A model generated the notes under the pieces. It had not been told where the DNA came from. It searched no databases and was given only the letters and a program-made list of their open reading frames with translations. Positions 15,105-21,924 of a stretch of 21,924 nucleotides of DNA are shown in pieces; position 1 is the first letter of the stretch; each line of letters starts with the position of its first letter. Position numbers and translations under genes: made by a program. The stretch covers positions 1 through 21,924 of the forward strand of contig JAILCT010000077.1 in the NCBI GenBank assembly GCA_024690425.1. The letters run 5' to 3'. The stretch comes from Lachnospiraceae bacterium (GTDB taxonomy: Bacteria; Bacillota_A; Clostridia; Lachnospirales; Lachnospiraceae).

Positions 15105-16586
15105 ATGAGTGAAGAGAATTACAACAACGAAGAGACACAGGCGCTGTTTGTGTCAACACAGAAGAAGAAACAGGCCGAGGAAGAAGCCAAAAGAAGAGCT
15201 GAGGAAGAAAAGGCAAGGCGTGAGGCGGCCGAGGCCGAAGTGGCCAGGATGGAACAGGATTTAGAGGAGCGAAAGCGCAGGGCGGAAGAAGAACGCCAGG
15301 CACTTGAACAGGCGGCAATGGAAGCCGAGGCGTCCGGGGGAACCCGGGTTGAAAAGCCTAAGGCAGCGGTAAACTCCGCAGCCGGATCGGGAGCAGTAAA
15401 GACGAAGTCCAAGGTTCCTCTTTTTGCGATCATCGGAGCAGCGGCAGTCGTAGTCGTCCTTATAGCCGTATTTGCGCTCAAGGGTAAGGGCAGCGATGCA
15501 GGCACCGGTGCAGGCGCAGCTGTTGCGGCAGCGGAGGATCCCTCTTCCATAGAATTTAATAAAGAATATACATCCACCGTAGAGGGCGTGGATCTTACGT
15601 TTTCATACCCTGAGGTTTTATTCCCCCAGGTGACAGAAGAAGAGAGCAATGAAGGTACCACCATCACCTTGGGGACGGGAGATGAATCGGGCGCACCTTC
15701 GATGGTATTTGCCAATATGCTGATCGAAAAGGGAACTCTCGGATTCCTGTCTGCCAAGGAGCTGCAGAAGAACCTTACAGATGTGGCAAAGTCAATTCTG
15801 ACCGACAGTGATTCGCCCGTTACCATCATTGAAGAGCAAAGTACCGATGTTTCGGCCGAGAATCCCGGCAAGTATTCATATAAATGTACGTTCTCGTATG
15901 GCGAAGGAGCCTACGGAGCATATTCTTCATGGCTTGAGCCCGGTAAATCCGGAGATATTTACGCAATAGCTTTCTTTACGATAGAGAAGGCCGATAATGC
16001 CGACGGTGTTGCTAAGCTCAGAGACCTCTTTGAAGAAAAGAATGCAGACAATGCAATAAAGATACCGGGAGAGAATCCTCCCAAAGAGGCCTCAACGGAC
16101 GGAAGGCTTGAGGCTGATCCCATACATATGGGTATCGTGGTACCGGCGGACACCTTTAAAAAACTTGATACCGGATCCGATGACAGATTCTATGCATGGT
16201 CTGACAATAACGGTGCGATGTTCATACTTGAGTATGTGGCATTAGATGAAATGACACTTGATGAACTTCCGGCGGAAGGCCAGGATGTTATGGATTACTA
16301 CAAGGAATGGTCCCAGAAGGGTATTAACCGGATCCACCCCTACGTCGAGAGCAGGATGTATCTGGGTGACCTGCCCGCCCCGGAGGGTATAGGTTCCTAT
16401 AATGCGGAATTCAGGGATATCATCGGCGGCGTTACATTCTGGGAAGGATACAACATTAATTTGTGGACGGATATTAGGACCAACCGTGAATATACCTACA
16501 GCCTTATCCTCCTTGCTCCCGAGAAGAACAAGGATGTTTATAAGGAGATATTTACAAGAGCTATCGACAGATTAGAGGATATCTGA
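15105..16586 (+). CDS. Paralogue A: coiled-coil, single-TM, ectodomain protein (493 aa)
   Basis: I do not recognise a named family. The N-terminus (ETQALFVSTQKKK) leads into a highly charged Glu/Arg/Lys/Ala coiled coil (about 18-75). A short linker follows, then one membrane span (about 105-126), flanked by KSK on the inside and KGKG after it. The remaining 365 or so residues should be outside the cell. This ectodomain begins NKEYTSTVEGVDLTFSYPE, which recalls the PsbP/DUF1795-type opening but is not proof of that fold. It contains the shared blocks KYSYKC, DPIHMGIVVP and FWEGY, and ends LLAPEKNKDVYKEIF. It has only one cysteine. GGGGG (15091-15095) is the Shine-Dalgarno. The gene is transcribed from the promoter with box copy 2 and ends at a strong terminator, so it is monocistronic. 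It is closer to paralogue C than to B. Confidence 0.88.
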   Translation: MSEENYNNEETQALFVSTQKKKQAEEEAKRRAEEEKARREAAEAEVARMEQDLEERKRRAEEERQALEQAAMEAEASGGTRVEKPKAAVNSAAGSGAVKTKSKVPLFAIIGAAAVVVVLIAVFALKGKGSDAGTGAGAAVAAAEDPSSIEFNKEYTSTVEGVDLTFSYPEVLFPQVTEEESNEGTTITLGTGDESGAPSMVFANMLIEKGTLGFLSAKELQKNLTDVAKSILTDSDSPVTIIEEQSTDVSAENPGKYSYKCTFSYGEGAYGAYSSWLEPGKSGDIYAIAFFTIEKADNADGVAKLRDLFEEKNADNAIKIPGENPPKEASTDGRLEADPIHMGIVVPADTFKKLDTGSDDRFYAWSDNNGAMFILEYVALDEMTLDELPAEGQDVMDYYKEWSQKGINRIHPYVESRMYLGDLPAPEGIGSYNAEFRDIIGGVTFWEGYNINLWTDIRTNREYTYSLILLAPEKNKDVYKEIFTRAIDRLEDI

Positions 16587-16615
16587 TCAGATTTATAAGT
16601 CGATCTATCAAACAT

Positions 16616-16658
16616 AAATGTGACACTTTAGCTCTGAGCTGAAGTGTCACATTTTTTT
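16616..16658 (+). terminator. Strong Rho-independent terminator after paralogue A
   Basis: AAATGTGACACTT (16616-16628) pairs perfectly with AAGTGTCACATTT (16642-16654). An inner AGCT/AGCT pairing closes a short loop. Seven T residues (16652-16658) follow. It separates paralogue A from the B-C-essC transcript. Confidence 0.93.
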
Positions 16659-16729
16659 GTCGGCTCGTTTGTTACATTTGGATAGGAATGTAGAATTTAT
16701 GTCTGTTTTTTGGGACATATTTCATAAAG

Positions 16730-16775
16730 AGTATACTTTTAGTATGTATTAAATTCCCGGGATGAAAAATAAAAT
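16730..16775 (+). promoter_or_regulatory. Activator-type promoter, box copy 3 (before paralogues B, C and essC)
   Basis: The third identical 22-bp box (16730-16751) is again followed 40 nt from its start by a -10-like TAAAAT (16770-16775). GTAACTG (16782-16788) lies 12 nt after the start of the -10, exactly as in front of paralogue A. Between the terminator (16658) and this box I see nothing definite except a 6-bp inverted repeat. Confidence 0.78.
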
Positions 16776-16824
16776 AAACGAGTAACTGATAACACCACTA
16801 ATTCTAAACAGGGGGCAGTTTAAA

Positions 16825-18369
16825 ATGAGTGACGAGAATTTTAACAACAACAGTAATGACGAAACAGCTGCGCTGTTTGTATCCAACCAGAAGAAGAGAG
16901 CTGCTGAAGAAGAGGCAAAGAGAAGGGCCGAGGAAGAGCAGGCGAGGTTAGCAGCCGCAGAAGCCGAAGCCCAAAGGATGGAAGAAGAAGTAGAAGAACG
17001 TAAGCGCAGGGCAGAAGAAGAGAGGCTGGCGCTTGAAGAGGAAGAGAGGGCATTAGCCGAAGGAAGACTGAACCGGGAGGCAGCCGCTTCAACCAAGCCG
17101 TCACCGGCGGGGAAGATCAAGAAACCCGCAGCTGCGAAGATTCCTGACGCAGCCGGCGACAAGTCCAAGCTTCCCATCTATATAGGGATCGCAGTAGCCG
17201 CCGCCGTAGTGATCATTATCGCAGCGGTAGCACTTGGAGGCAAGGGCGGTTCGGGCAGCAGTGATGCAGTAGCCCAGATGGAGACAACCCAGTTAAACGA
17301 TGAATTTAATACTGAATATGTCAGCAAGGAAGAAGGATATGATCTTAAGTTTATGTATCCCGCCGGAATGTACACTGAGGTCACCGAGGAAAAGGGTGAC
17401 GAAGAATTGACGATCCATTTCGGTCCCCAGGGTATCGGCATGATAGATACGGATATCATCCTTACAGATTATAAGTGGGCAGATAGGGATACGATCATAA
17501 TGGATTATGATCAGGCAGCGTGTCCCCCCGATAAATTTCAGAGCGGATTTCAGGATAGGATAACCGCCAAGATCAAGGAGCTCATCCCCGATGCAGCCAT
17601 AGCGGATGAAGTATCTACCGATGTATCGGCTGAGGATGCCGGAAGGTATTCTTACAAGTGCACTTTCACATCGGCCGAGAAGGGTAACGGAGCGGTATCC
17701 GCCTGGGTTGCGGTAAACAGCAAGGGTGAATGCAAGCGTGCGATCGTATGCTGCAGGGATACAAGTGAAGATAAGGAAGCCTGCAGGAAGCTGTGCGATA
17801 CCTTTACAGAAAAGTATTCGGGAGAATCCCTGATGGTTCCCGGATTCAATCCTCCCACGTCAACCGATACGGACGGACAGCTTGAAGTCGAAGAGATGCA
17901 CATGGGTATCCTGGCTCCCAAGGATCAGTTTAAGAAGTATACGTTGTCGGATGAATTTGATCTGAATTATTCGATCTTTATGGACAAAAACGGTGCCAGT
18001 GTAATAGTTAACCCCATTGAGACAGACATCGATCTGGCGGGAGACAACAATTACACAAGGGATCAGATCCATGGAATATTCGATGAAATGGCTGCTAAGG
18101 GTGTAAACAGCTATTTTACGGATCTGGACAGCAGGATGCTCCTTGATGAATCCTATGACAGCCGTGATACGACGGTTGATTATACGGGCAATTACAGGGA
18201 TATGATCGGCGGCATTTCATATTGGGAGAGATACCGTATCGGTTATTGGACAGATGTAAGGACACAGAAGCATTATTTCTATATCCTGATAACTCTTGTA
18301 CCCGAGAAGAACAGGGACGTATATCAGCAGATATTCGACAGATCTCTTGATATGCTCAAGGATATTTAA
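16825..18369 (+). CDS. Paralogue B: coiled-coil, single-TM, cysteine-rich ectodomain protein (514 aa)
   Basis: Same plan as paralogues A and C: ETAALFVSNQKKR start, Glu/Arg-rich coiled coil (about 20-85), Ala/Pro/Lys linker, one membrane span (about 116-137), then an ectodomain of about 370 residues. It is the most divergent copy. It keeps the blocks RYSYKC, MHMGILAP, GGISYWERY and LVPEKNRDVYQQIF, but has seven cysteines in the ectodomain, including ECK, VCC and AC/LC pairs, against one in A and four in C. Disulfides are therefore possible. The Shine-Dalgarno GGGGG (16811-16815) and the bases up to the ATG match those of C. The promoter is the one with box copy 3. Only 60 nt without a terminator separate it from paralogue C, so B, C and essC form one operon. 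Function unknown; a T7SS accessory or sensor role is inferred from position. Confidence 0.88.
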   Translation: MSDENFNNNSNDETAALFVSNQKKRAAEEEAKRRAEEEQARLAAAEAEAQRMEEEVEERKRRAEEERLALEEEERALAEGRLNREAAASTKPSPAGKIKKPAAAKIPDAAGDKSKLPIYIGIAVAAAVVIIIAAVALGGKGGSGSSDAVAQMETTQLNDEFNTEYVSKEEGYDLKFMYPAGMYTEVTEEKGDEELTIHFGPQGIGMIDTDIILTDYKWADRDTIIMDYDQAACPPDKFQSGFQDRITAKIKELIPDAAIADEVSTDVSAEDAGRYSYKCTFTSAEKGNGAVSAWVAVNSKGECKRAIVCCRDTSEDKEACRKLCDTFTEKYSGESLMVPGFNPPTSTDTDGQLEVEEMHMGILAPKDQFKKYTLSDEFDLNYSIFMDKNGASVIVNPIETDIDLAGDNNYTRDQIHGIFDEMAAKGVNSYFTDLDSRMLLDESYDSRDTTVDYTGNYRDMIGGISYWERYRIGYWTDVRTQKHYFYILITLVPEKNRDVYQQIFDRSLDMLKDI

Positions 18370-18429
18370 AAGAAACCAATAAGTAACTATTAACAATATA
18401 CTCAAATCTTAAACAGGGGGCAGTTTAAA

Positions 18430-19938
18430 ATGAGCGACGAGAATTACAACAGCAACGAAGAAACCCAGGCCTTGTTTGTGTCAACACAGAAGAAGAAACA
18501 GGCCGAAGAAGAAGCAAGGAAGAAGGCTGAGGCTGAGCAGGCAAGACGTGATGCGGCCGAGGCTGAAGTCCGCAGGATGGAACAGGAAGTAGAGGAAAGA
18601 AAGCGTAAGGCCGAGGAAGAGCGTCAGGCTCTTGAACAGGCAGCAAGGGAAGCGGAAGCGGCCAATGCAAGCCAGGTCGATAAGCTTAAGTCGAAGGTCA
18701 ATACCGCGGTCAACTCGATTGACACGGACGCCATTAAGACAATGGCCAAGGAGAAGACGGTGACGGTCGGAAAGTCAAAGGTTCCGCTTTTTGCAGCCAT
18801 AGGTGCGGCTCTGGTCGTAGTCATCCTTGCAGCGGTATTTATGCTTAAGGGCAAGGGCGGCGGCAGTAAAGCAGCTGCTATCGATCCTACAACGATAGAA
18901 TTCAACAAAGAATATGCAACGACCACAGAAGGTGTAAACCTTAAGTTTTTCTATCCGGAGGCCTTATATCCCGAGGTGACGGAAGAGGGAGATGCCGAAA
19001 CTACGGAGATCCACTTCACTTCCGGGGAAGGTTCAACATCTGTCATGGGTGTAGCATTCTACAAGTTTATGGATAAGGGAAATATCGGATTCCAGTCGGC
19101 AAAAGAGATGCAGAACAATCTTGTAAAGGTAGCGACCGGTGCCCTTAAAGATGAGGAAATGCAGGCTACGGTATCCGATGAAGTAAGTACCGACGTTGCA
19201 TCGGAGAACCCCGGCAAGTATTCCTATAAGTGTAAGTTTGTTACTCAGGAAGAAGGGCAGGCTGTCAGCGGAACAGCTTCAACATGGTATGTAAGTAATG
19301 AAGCCGGTGATATTTATCAGGCACTTTTCATCTGTTATGAAAATGGTGAATCCGCGGATAACTGTGTTGCGTTAAGGGACCTCTTCGAAGAAAAAAATGC
19401 GGAGAATGCCTTAAAGGTACCGGGCGAGAATCCTCCCAAGGAAGCCACAACGGACGGAAGGCTTGAAGCCGATCCCATTCATATGGGTATCGTGGTACCC
19501 AAGGACCAGTTTAAGAAGCTTGATACCACCGGTGATAACTTCTGGGCATGGTCCGATGATAACGGGGCAGTCTTCATCTTAAGATACTCTGAAGAGGATG
19601 AAGGAACAATGGAATACGTCCTGCAGTATCCTGATGAAGCTCTCACTATCTTTAAGCAGATGTCTGAGACAGGTATAAACGAGATCCACCCTTACGTTGA
19701 GAGCAGGATGTTCATGGGTGATCTTCAGGTTCCGGAAAACAAGCTCGCATATATGGCTGAGTTTAAGGATGTAATAGGCGGCGTTACCTTCTGGGAGGGT
19801 TATGAAGCAAGTGCATGGCATGACGCCAGGACAAATAAGGATTATTCTTATGACTTGATACTGCTGGCACCCGAGAAGAACAAGGATATTTATAAAGAGA
19901 TATTTAACAGAGCCTGTGACAGATTAGAAGATATCTAA
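18430..19938 (+). CDS. Paralogue C: coiled-coil, single-TM, ectodomain protein (502 aa)
   Basis: Same architecture as A: an ETQALFVSTQKKK start, coiled coil (about 18-80), a linker with Lys/Val/Asn, one membrane span (about 118-139) and an ectodomain of some 360 residues. It shares with A the blocks GENPPKEA, TDGRLEADPIHMGIVVP, HPYVESRM and LLAPEKNKDIYKEIF, and a 34-nt identical DNA stretch near the 5' end (18473-18506 against 15145-15178). The 60-nt gap before it contains the GTAACT leader element and the GGGGG Shine-Dalgarno (18416-18420) but no promoter box and no -10, so it depends on transcription from the B promoter. The essC start lies 19 nt after its stop, which ties the paralogue family closely to the secretion ATPase. 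Confidence 0.88.
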   Translation: MSDENYNSNEETQALFVSTQKKKQAEEEARKKAEAEQARRDAAEAEVRRMEQEVEERKRKAEEERQALEQAAREAEAANASQVDKLKSKVNTAVNSIDTDAIKTMAKEKTVTVGKSKVPLFAAIGAALVVVILAAVFMLKGKGGGSKAAAIDPTTIEFNKEYATTTEGVNLKFFYPEALYPEVTEEGDAETTEIHFTSGEGSTSVMGVAFYKFMDKGNIGFQSAKEMQNNLVKVATGALKDEEMQATVSDEVSTDVASENPGKYSYKCKFVTQEEGQAVSGTASTWYVSNEAGDIYQALFICYENGESADNCVALRDLFEEKNAENALKVPGENPPKEATTDGRLEADPIHMGIVVPKDQFKKLDTTGDNFWAWSDDNGAVFILRYSEEDEGTMEYVLQYPDEALTIFKQMSETGINEIHPYVESRMFMGDLQVPENKLAYMAEFKDVIGGVTFWEGYEASAWHDARTNKDYSYDLILLAPEKNKDIYKEIFNRACDRLEDI

Positions 19939-19957
19939 AACTAAAAGGAGAAAAAGT

Positions 19958-21924
19958 ATGAGCTATTTACTGACAGCCGTTTTTGAGAACGGATTTTGTG
20001 AACTGTATCTTCCAAGCGTTGACAACAAGAAGGTCCCGCTTGAGATCAAGCCCTACATAAGCGGCCGGGACGATGACATAATCCTTCCCGTAGAAGTATG
20101 GGATGGTGTATGGAGCATGTCGGGACAGGGTCAGTTCGTTATCATGCAGAACGAAAAACCCATCGATTCCATCACCTTCAGTCAGGGTGTATTCGTTAAC
20201 TGCGAATTCCCCGACGGCCAGGTATTTTCAATAACAGTCAAGGAGATCGGTGAAGGGGATACCAATTTTAAGAAGTATCTCTTAAACTCCGGAACCAAGA
20301 AGATAACCATCGGTAAGGATGGATCCAATACCATCTGCTACTCTAACAAGTTCGTATCACCCAAGCATGCCGAGATAAGCATATCGGGTGACGGAGCTCT
20401 TATAAAGGACCTCGGTTCCATGAACGGAACCTTCGTTAACGGAAGGATGATCCAGGGAGAGCAGGCACTTTCCTTCGGAGATACCATTTATGTTATAGGA
20501 CTTAAGATAGTATATCTTGGCAATTCACTCGCCGTAAACAATCCGGACGACAACTGCAAGATAAGCAATCTTAAGGAAATAGTCATCACTTCTTCGGGAA
20601 CAGGTGAAGAAGAACAGGTCGGGACGGAAGAGGAGACCTACTTCCTGCGTACCCCCAGGAAGCTTGAGGTACTTGACACTGAGAAGTTCACATTGGAGAA
20701 GTGTCCACCCAAGCAGGAATATGAGAAACAGCCAATGAAGTTCACTGTGGGACCGGCATTTACAATGATCATTCCCATGGCACTCGGTGCGGCTCTTTCG
20801 GGCGGAGAGGGCTTCGGCGGTCTCTTTATGGGTCTGGGCGCTGCCGGTATCGGCGCATTCTGGGCAATAACCTCCAACAAGTATGAGGAAGCCAAGTATC
20901 TTAAGACCGAGAAGGACCGTGTCGAGAATTATGAAGCCTATGCAGTTAAGATGATGAGCACCATCAAGGATAAGATGCAGTACAATGCAGGCGTCCTTGA
21001 GAGAAAGTACCCTTCAGCCGAAGAAGCAGCCGAGCTTGGCATAAGGGCTCTTCCTGGACTCTGGAGCAAAAGCTCTGTCCATGATGACTTCCTTGATGTA
21101 CGTCTCGGCAAGGGCGACATACCTTCATTCAATGAGATAGAGATCCCCAAGGAGCAGCTCATGCAGGCACATGATCCCCTTAACAATAAGACATCCGAGA
21201 TAAAGCTTGCGATGTCAATGCTTAAGGACGTTCCCGTTTCGATCTCGCTTTACGATAACCGTTTTGTCGGTATCCTTTCATCCGACAGGAGCAAGGCTCT
21301 CAATCTTGCAAGAGTCGTAACAACACAGATCGCAAGTGCACATGCTTATACGGATGTCAGGATGTGTATAGTGTTCCCGATGAAGGAAAGGGATGACTGG
21401 GGTTATCTGAGATATCTTCCCCATGTATGGGCTCCTGACGGAAAGCTTCGCCTTATGTGCTGTGATAAGAACAGTGTCGGTGATGTAATGTATTTCTTAT
21501 CCGGCGTTATCCGTGACCGTATGGATAAGAACGGAAGAAATGCGGAAGAGCAGGATAAGGATAAGAAGGTCCTTCCGCACTATGTTTTCGTTATAGCCGA
21601 TTATTCGCTTATTGAAGAAGAAGCGATATGTAAATATCTTTTGAATCCTTCGGAGGATATGGGTATATCCGTAGTTATGCTTGCAGACTCTGCGGACAAG
21701 CTTCCGAGCAGCTGTAATGCCATTATTACAGACGAAGGGGATGTTCATAACTTCCTCTCAACGGTCAATACATTCCCCGAAAGGGACAATGTAACGTTCG
21801 ATCGCCTGTCGCCCCAAATGGCTGAGAGCTTCGCAAGGTCGCTGTCCGGCATCCATCTTCGCGAAATGGGCGTCTCTGCAGGCATACCGGATATGCTTAC
21901 ATTCCTTGATATGTATAAAACATC
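19958..21924 (+). CDS. essC: EssC-like type VII secretion FHA/FtsK-SpoIIIE ATPase, N-terminal part only
   Basis: The frame is open from ATG 19958 to the window end (655 codons), so the gene is cut at its 3' side; EssC proteins usually have about 1400-1500 residues. Visible parts, in order: a first FHA-like domain (about 1-100); a classical FHA domain (about 112-185) with TIGKD, SPKHAEI and LGSMNGTFVNG; a linker ending FLRTPRKL; a hydrophobic hairpin of two spans (about 262-305); a helical stalk; then the EssC-type region with RLGKGDIPSF, DPLNNKTSEI, LKDVPVSISL and YLPHVW, which leads into the first degenerate ATPase domain. The Walker motifs of the active ATPase domains would lie beyond the window. 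AAGGAG (19945-19950) is 7 nt upstream. Known family role: motor and channel component of T7SSb, exporting WXG100 and LXG proteins. Confidence 0.92.
   Translation, partial: MSYLLTAVFENGFCELYLPSVDNKKVPLEIKPYISGRDDDIILPVEVWDGVWSMSGQGQFVIMQNEKPIDSITFSQGVFVNCEFPDGQVFSITVKEIGEGDTNFKKYLLNSGTKKITIGKDGSNTICYSNKFVSPKHAEISISGDGALIKDLGSMNGTFVNGRMIQGEQALSFGDTIYVIGLKIVYLGNSLAVNNPDDNCKISNLKEIVITSSGTGEEEQVGTEEETYFLRTPRKLEVLDTEKFTLEKCPPKQEYEKQPMKFTVGPAFTMIIPMALGAALSGGEGFGGLFMGLGAAGIGAFWAITSNKYEEAKYLKTEKDRVENYEAYAVKMMSTIKDKMQYNAGVLERKYPSAEEAAELGIRALPGLWSKSSVHDDFLDVRLGKGDIPSFNEIEIPKEQLMQAHDPLNNKTSEIKLAMSMLKDVPVSISLYDNRFVGILSSDRSKALNLARVVTTQIASAHAYTDVRMCIVFPMKERDDWGYLRYLPHVWAPDGKLRLMCCDKNSVGDVMYFLSGVIRDRMDKNGRNAEEQDKDKKVLPHYVFVIADYSLIEEEAICKYLLNPSEDMGISVVMLADSADKLPSSCNAIITDEGDVHNFLSTVNTFPERDNVTFDRLSPQMAESFARSLSGIHLREMGVSAGIPDMLTFLDMYKT

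Noticed and set aside
15119..15871. Antisense open frame (250 codons) opposite paralogue A, with similar ones opposite B and C
   Set aside because: These frames are Ser/Ala-rich mirrors of the Glu/Ala-rich coiled-coil coding sequence, with no motifs or translation signals.
16698..16719. Inverted repeat TATGTC/GACATA between terminator and box copy 3
   Set aside because: Only six pairs in AT-rich sequence and not repeated near the other boxes; could be chance.
19958..21924. A WXG100/Esx, EsaB, EssA or EssB gene in the window
   Set aside because: No small frame near essC encodes a W-x-G helical hairpin or ubiquitin-like protein; the T7SS call rests on the EssC-like protein alone.

Overview
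The window looks like a chromosomal segment from a low-to-mid GC, Gram-positive anaerobe of the Lachnospiraceae (Butyrivibrio/Roseburia type). This is inferred from strong AGGAGG-like ribosome binding sites, a YtrA-type GntR/ABC operon with a large Clostridia-type permease, a zinc-ribbon/DUF6273-like membrane protein, a PrsW protease and an EssC-like FHA ATPase. All convincing genes are on the + strand. No RNA genes, CRISPR arrays, insertion sequences or phage genes were seen.

Layout. (1) 1-765: an unrecognised 254-aa protein, possibly cut at the window edge. (2) 875-2074: a zinc-ribbon, lysine-rich, single-pass membrane protein. (3) 2086-5737: a self-regulated operon with a near-consensus promoter, a 33-bp perfect-palindrome operator, a long leader hairpin, a GntR/YtrA repressor, an ABC ATPase and an ABC-2-type permease. 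(4) 6003-12892: a five-gene operon made of a MacA-like adaptor, a MacB-type ATPase with a long charged N-terminus, a FtsX/MacB permease, a hybrid histidine kinase (HisKA-HATPase-REC-HPt) and a response regulator with a LuxR-like output domain. (5) 12896-21924: a lipoprotein gene and a PrsW intramembrane protease gene, three tandem paralogues (here A, B and C) encoding coiled-coil/single-TM/ectodomain proteins, then the 5' part of an essC-like type VII secretion ATPase gene that runs off the window.

The most interesting point is that region 5 appears to be one regulon. An identical 22-bp box occurs three times: before the lipoprotein-prsW pair, before paralogue A, and before B-C-essC. Each copy starts exactly 40 nt upstream of a -10-like hexamer (TAGAAT, TATAAT, TAAAAT), with no good -35. 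That is the geometry of an activator-dependent promoter. The first copy begins 3 nt after the stop codon of the response regulator, the obvious candidate activator.

How the genes may work together (inference): a membrane hybrid kinase, co-transcribed with a MacAB-like exporter, senses an envelope signal and passes phosphate to the regulator. The regulator then switches on a divergent type VII secretion module consisting of EssC, three paralogous membrane-anchored accessory proteins, a lipoprotein and a site-2-type protease. No WXG100 substrate, EsaA, EssA, EssB or EsaB gene is visible here. The rest of the locus presumably lies beyond position 21924.
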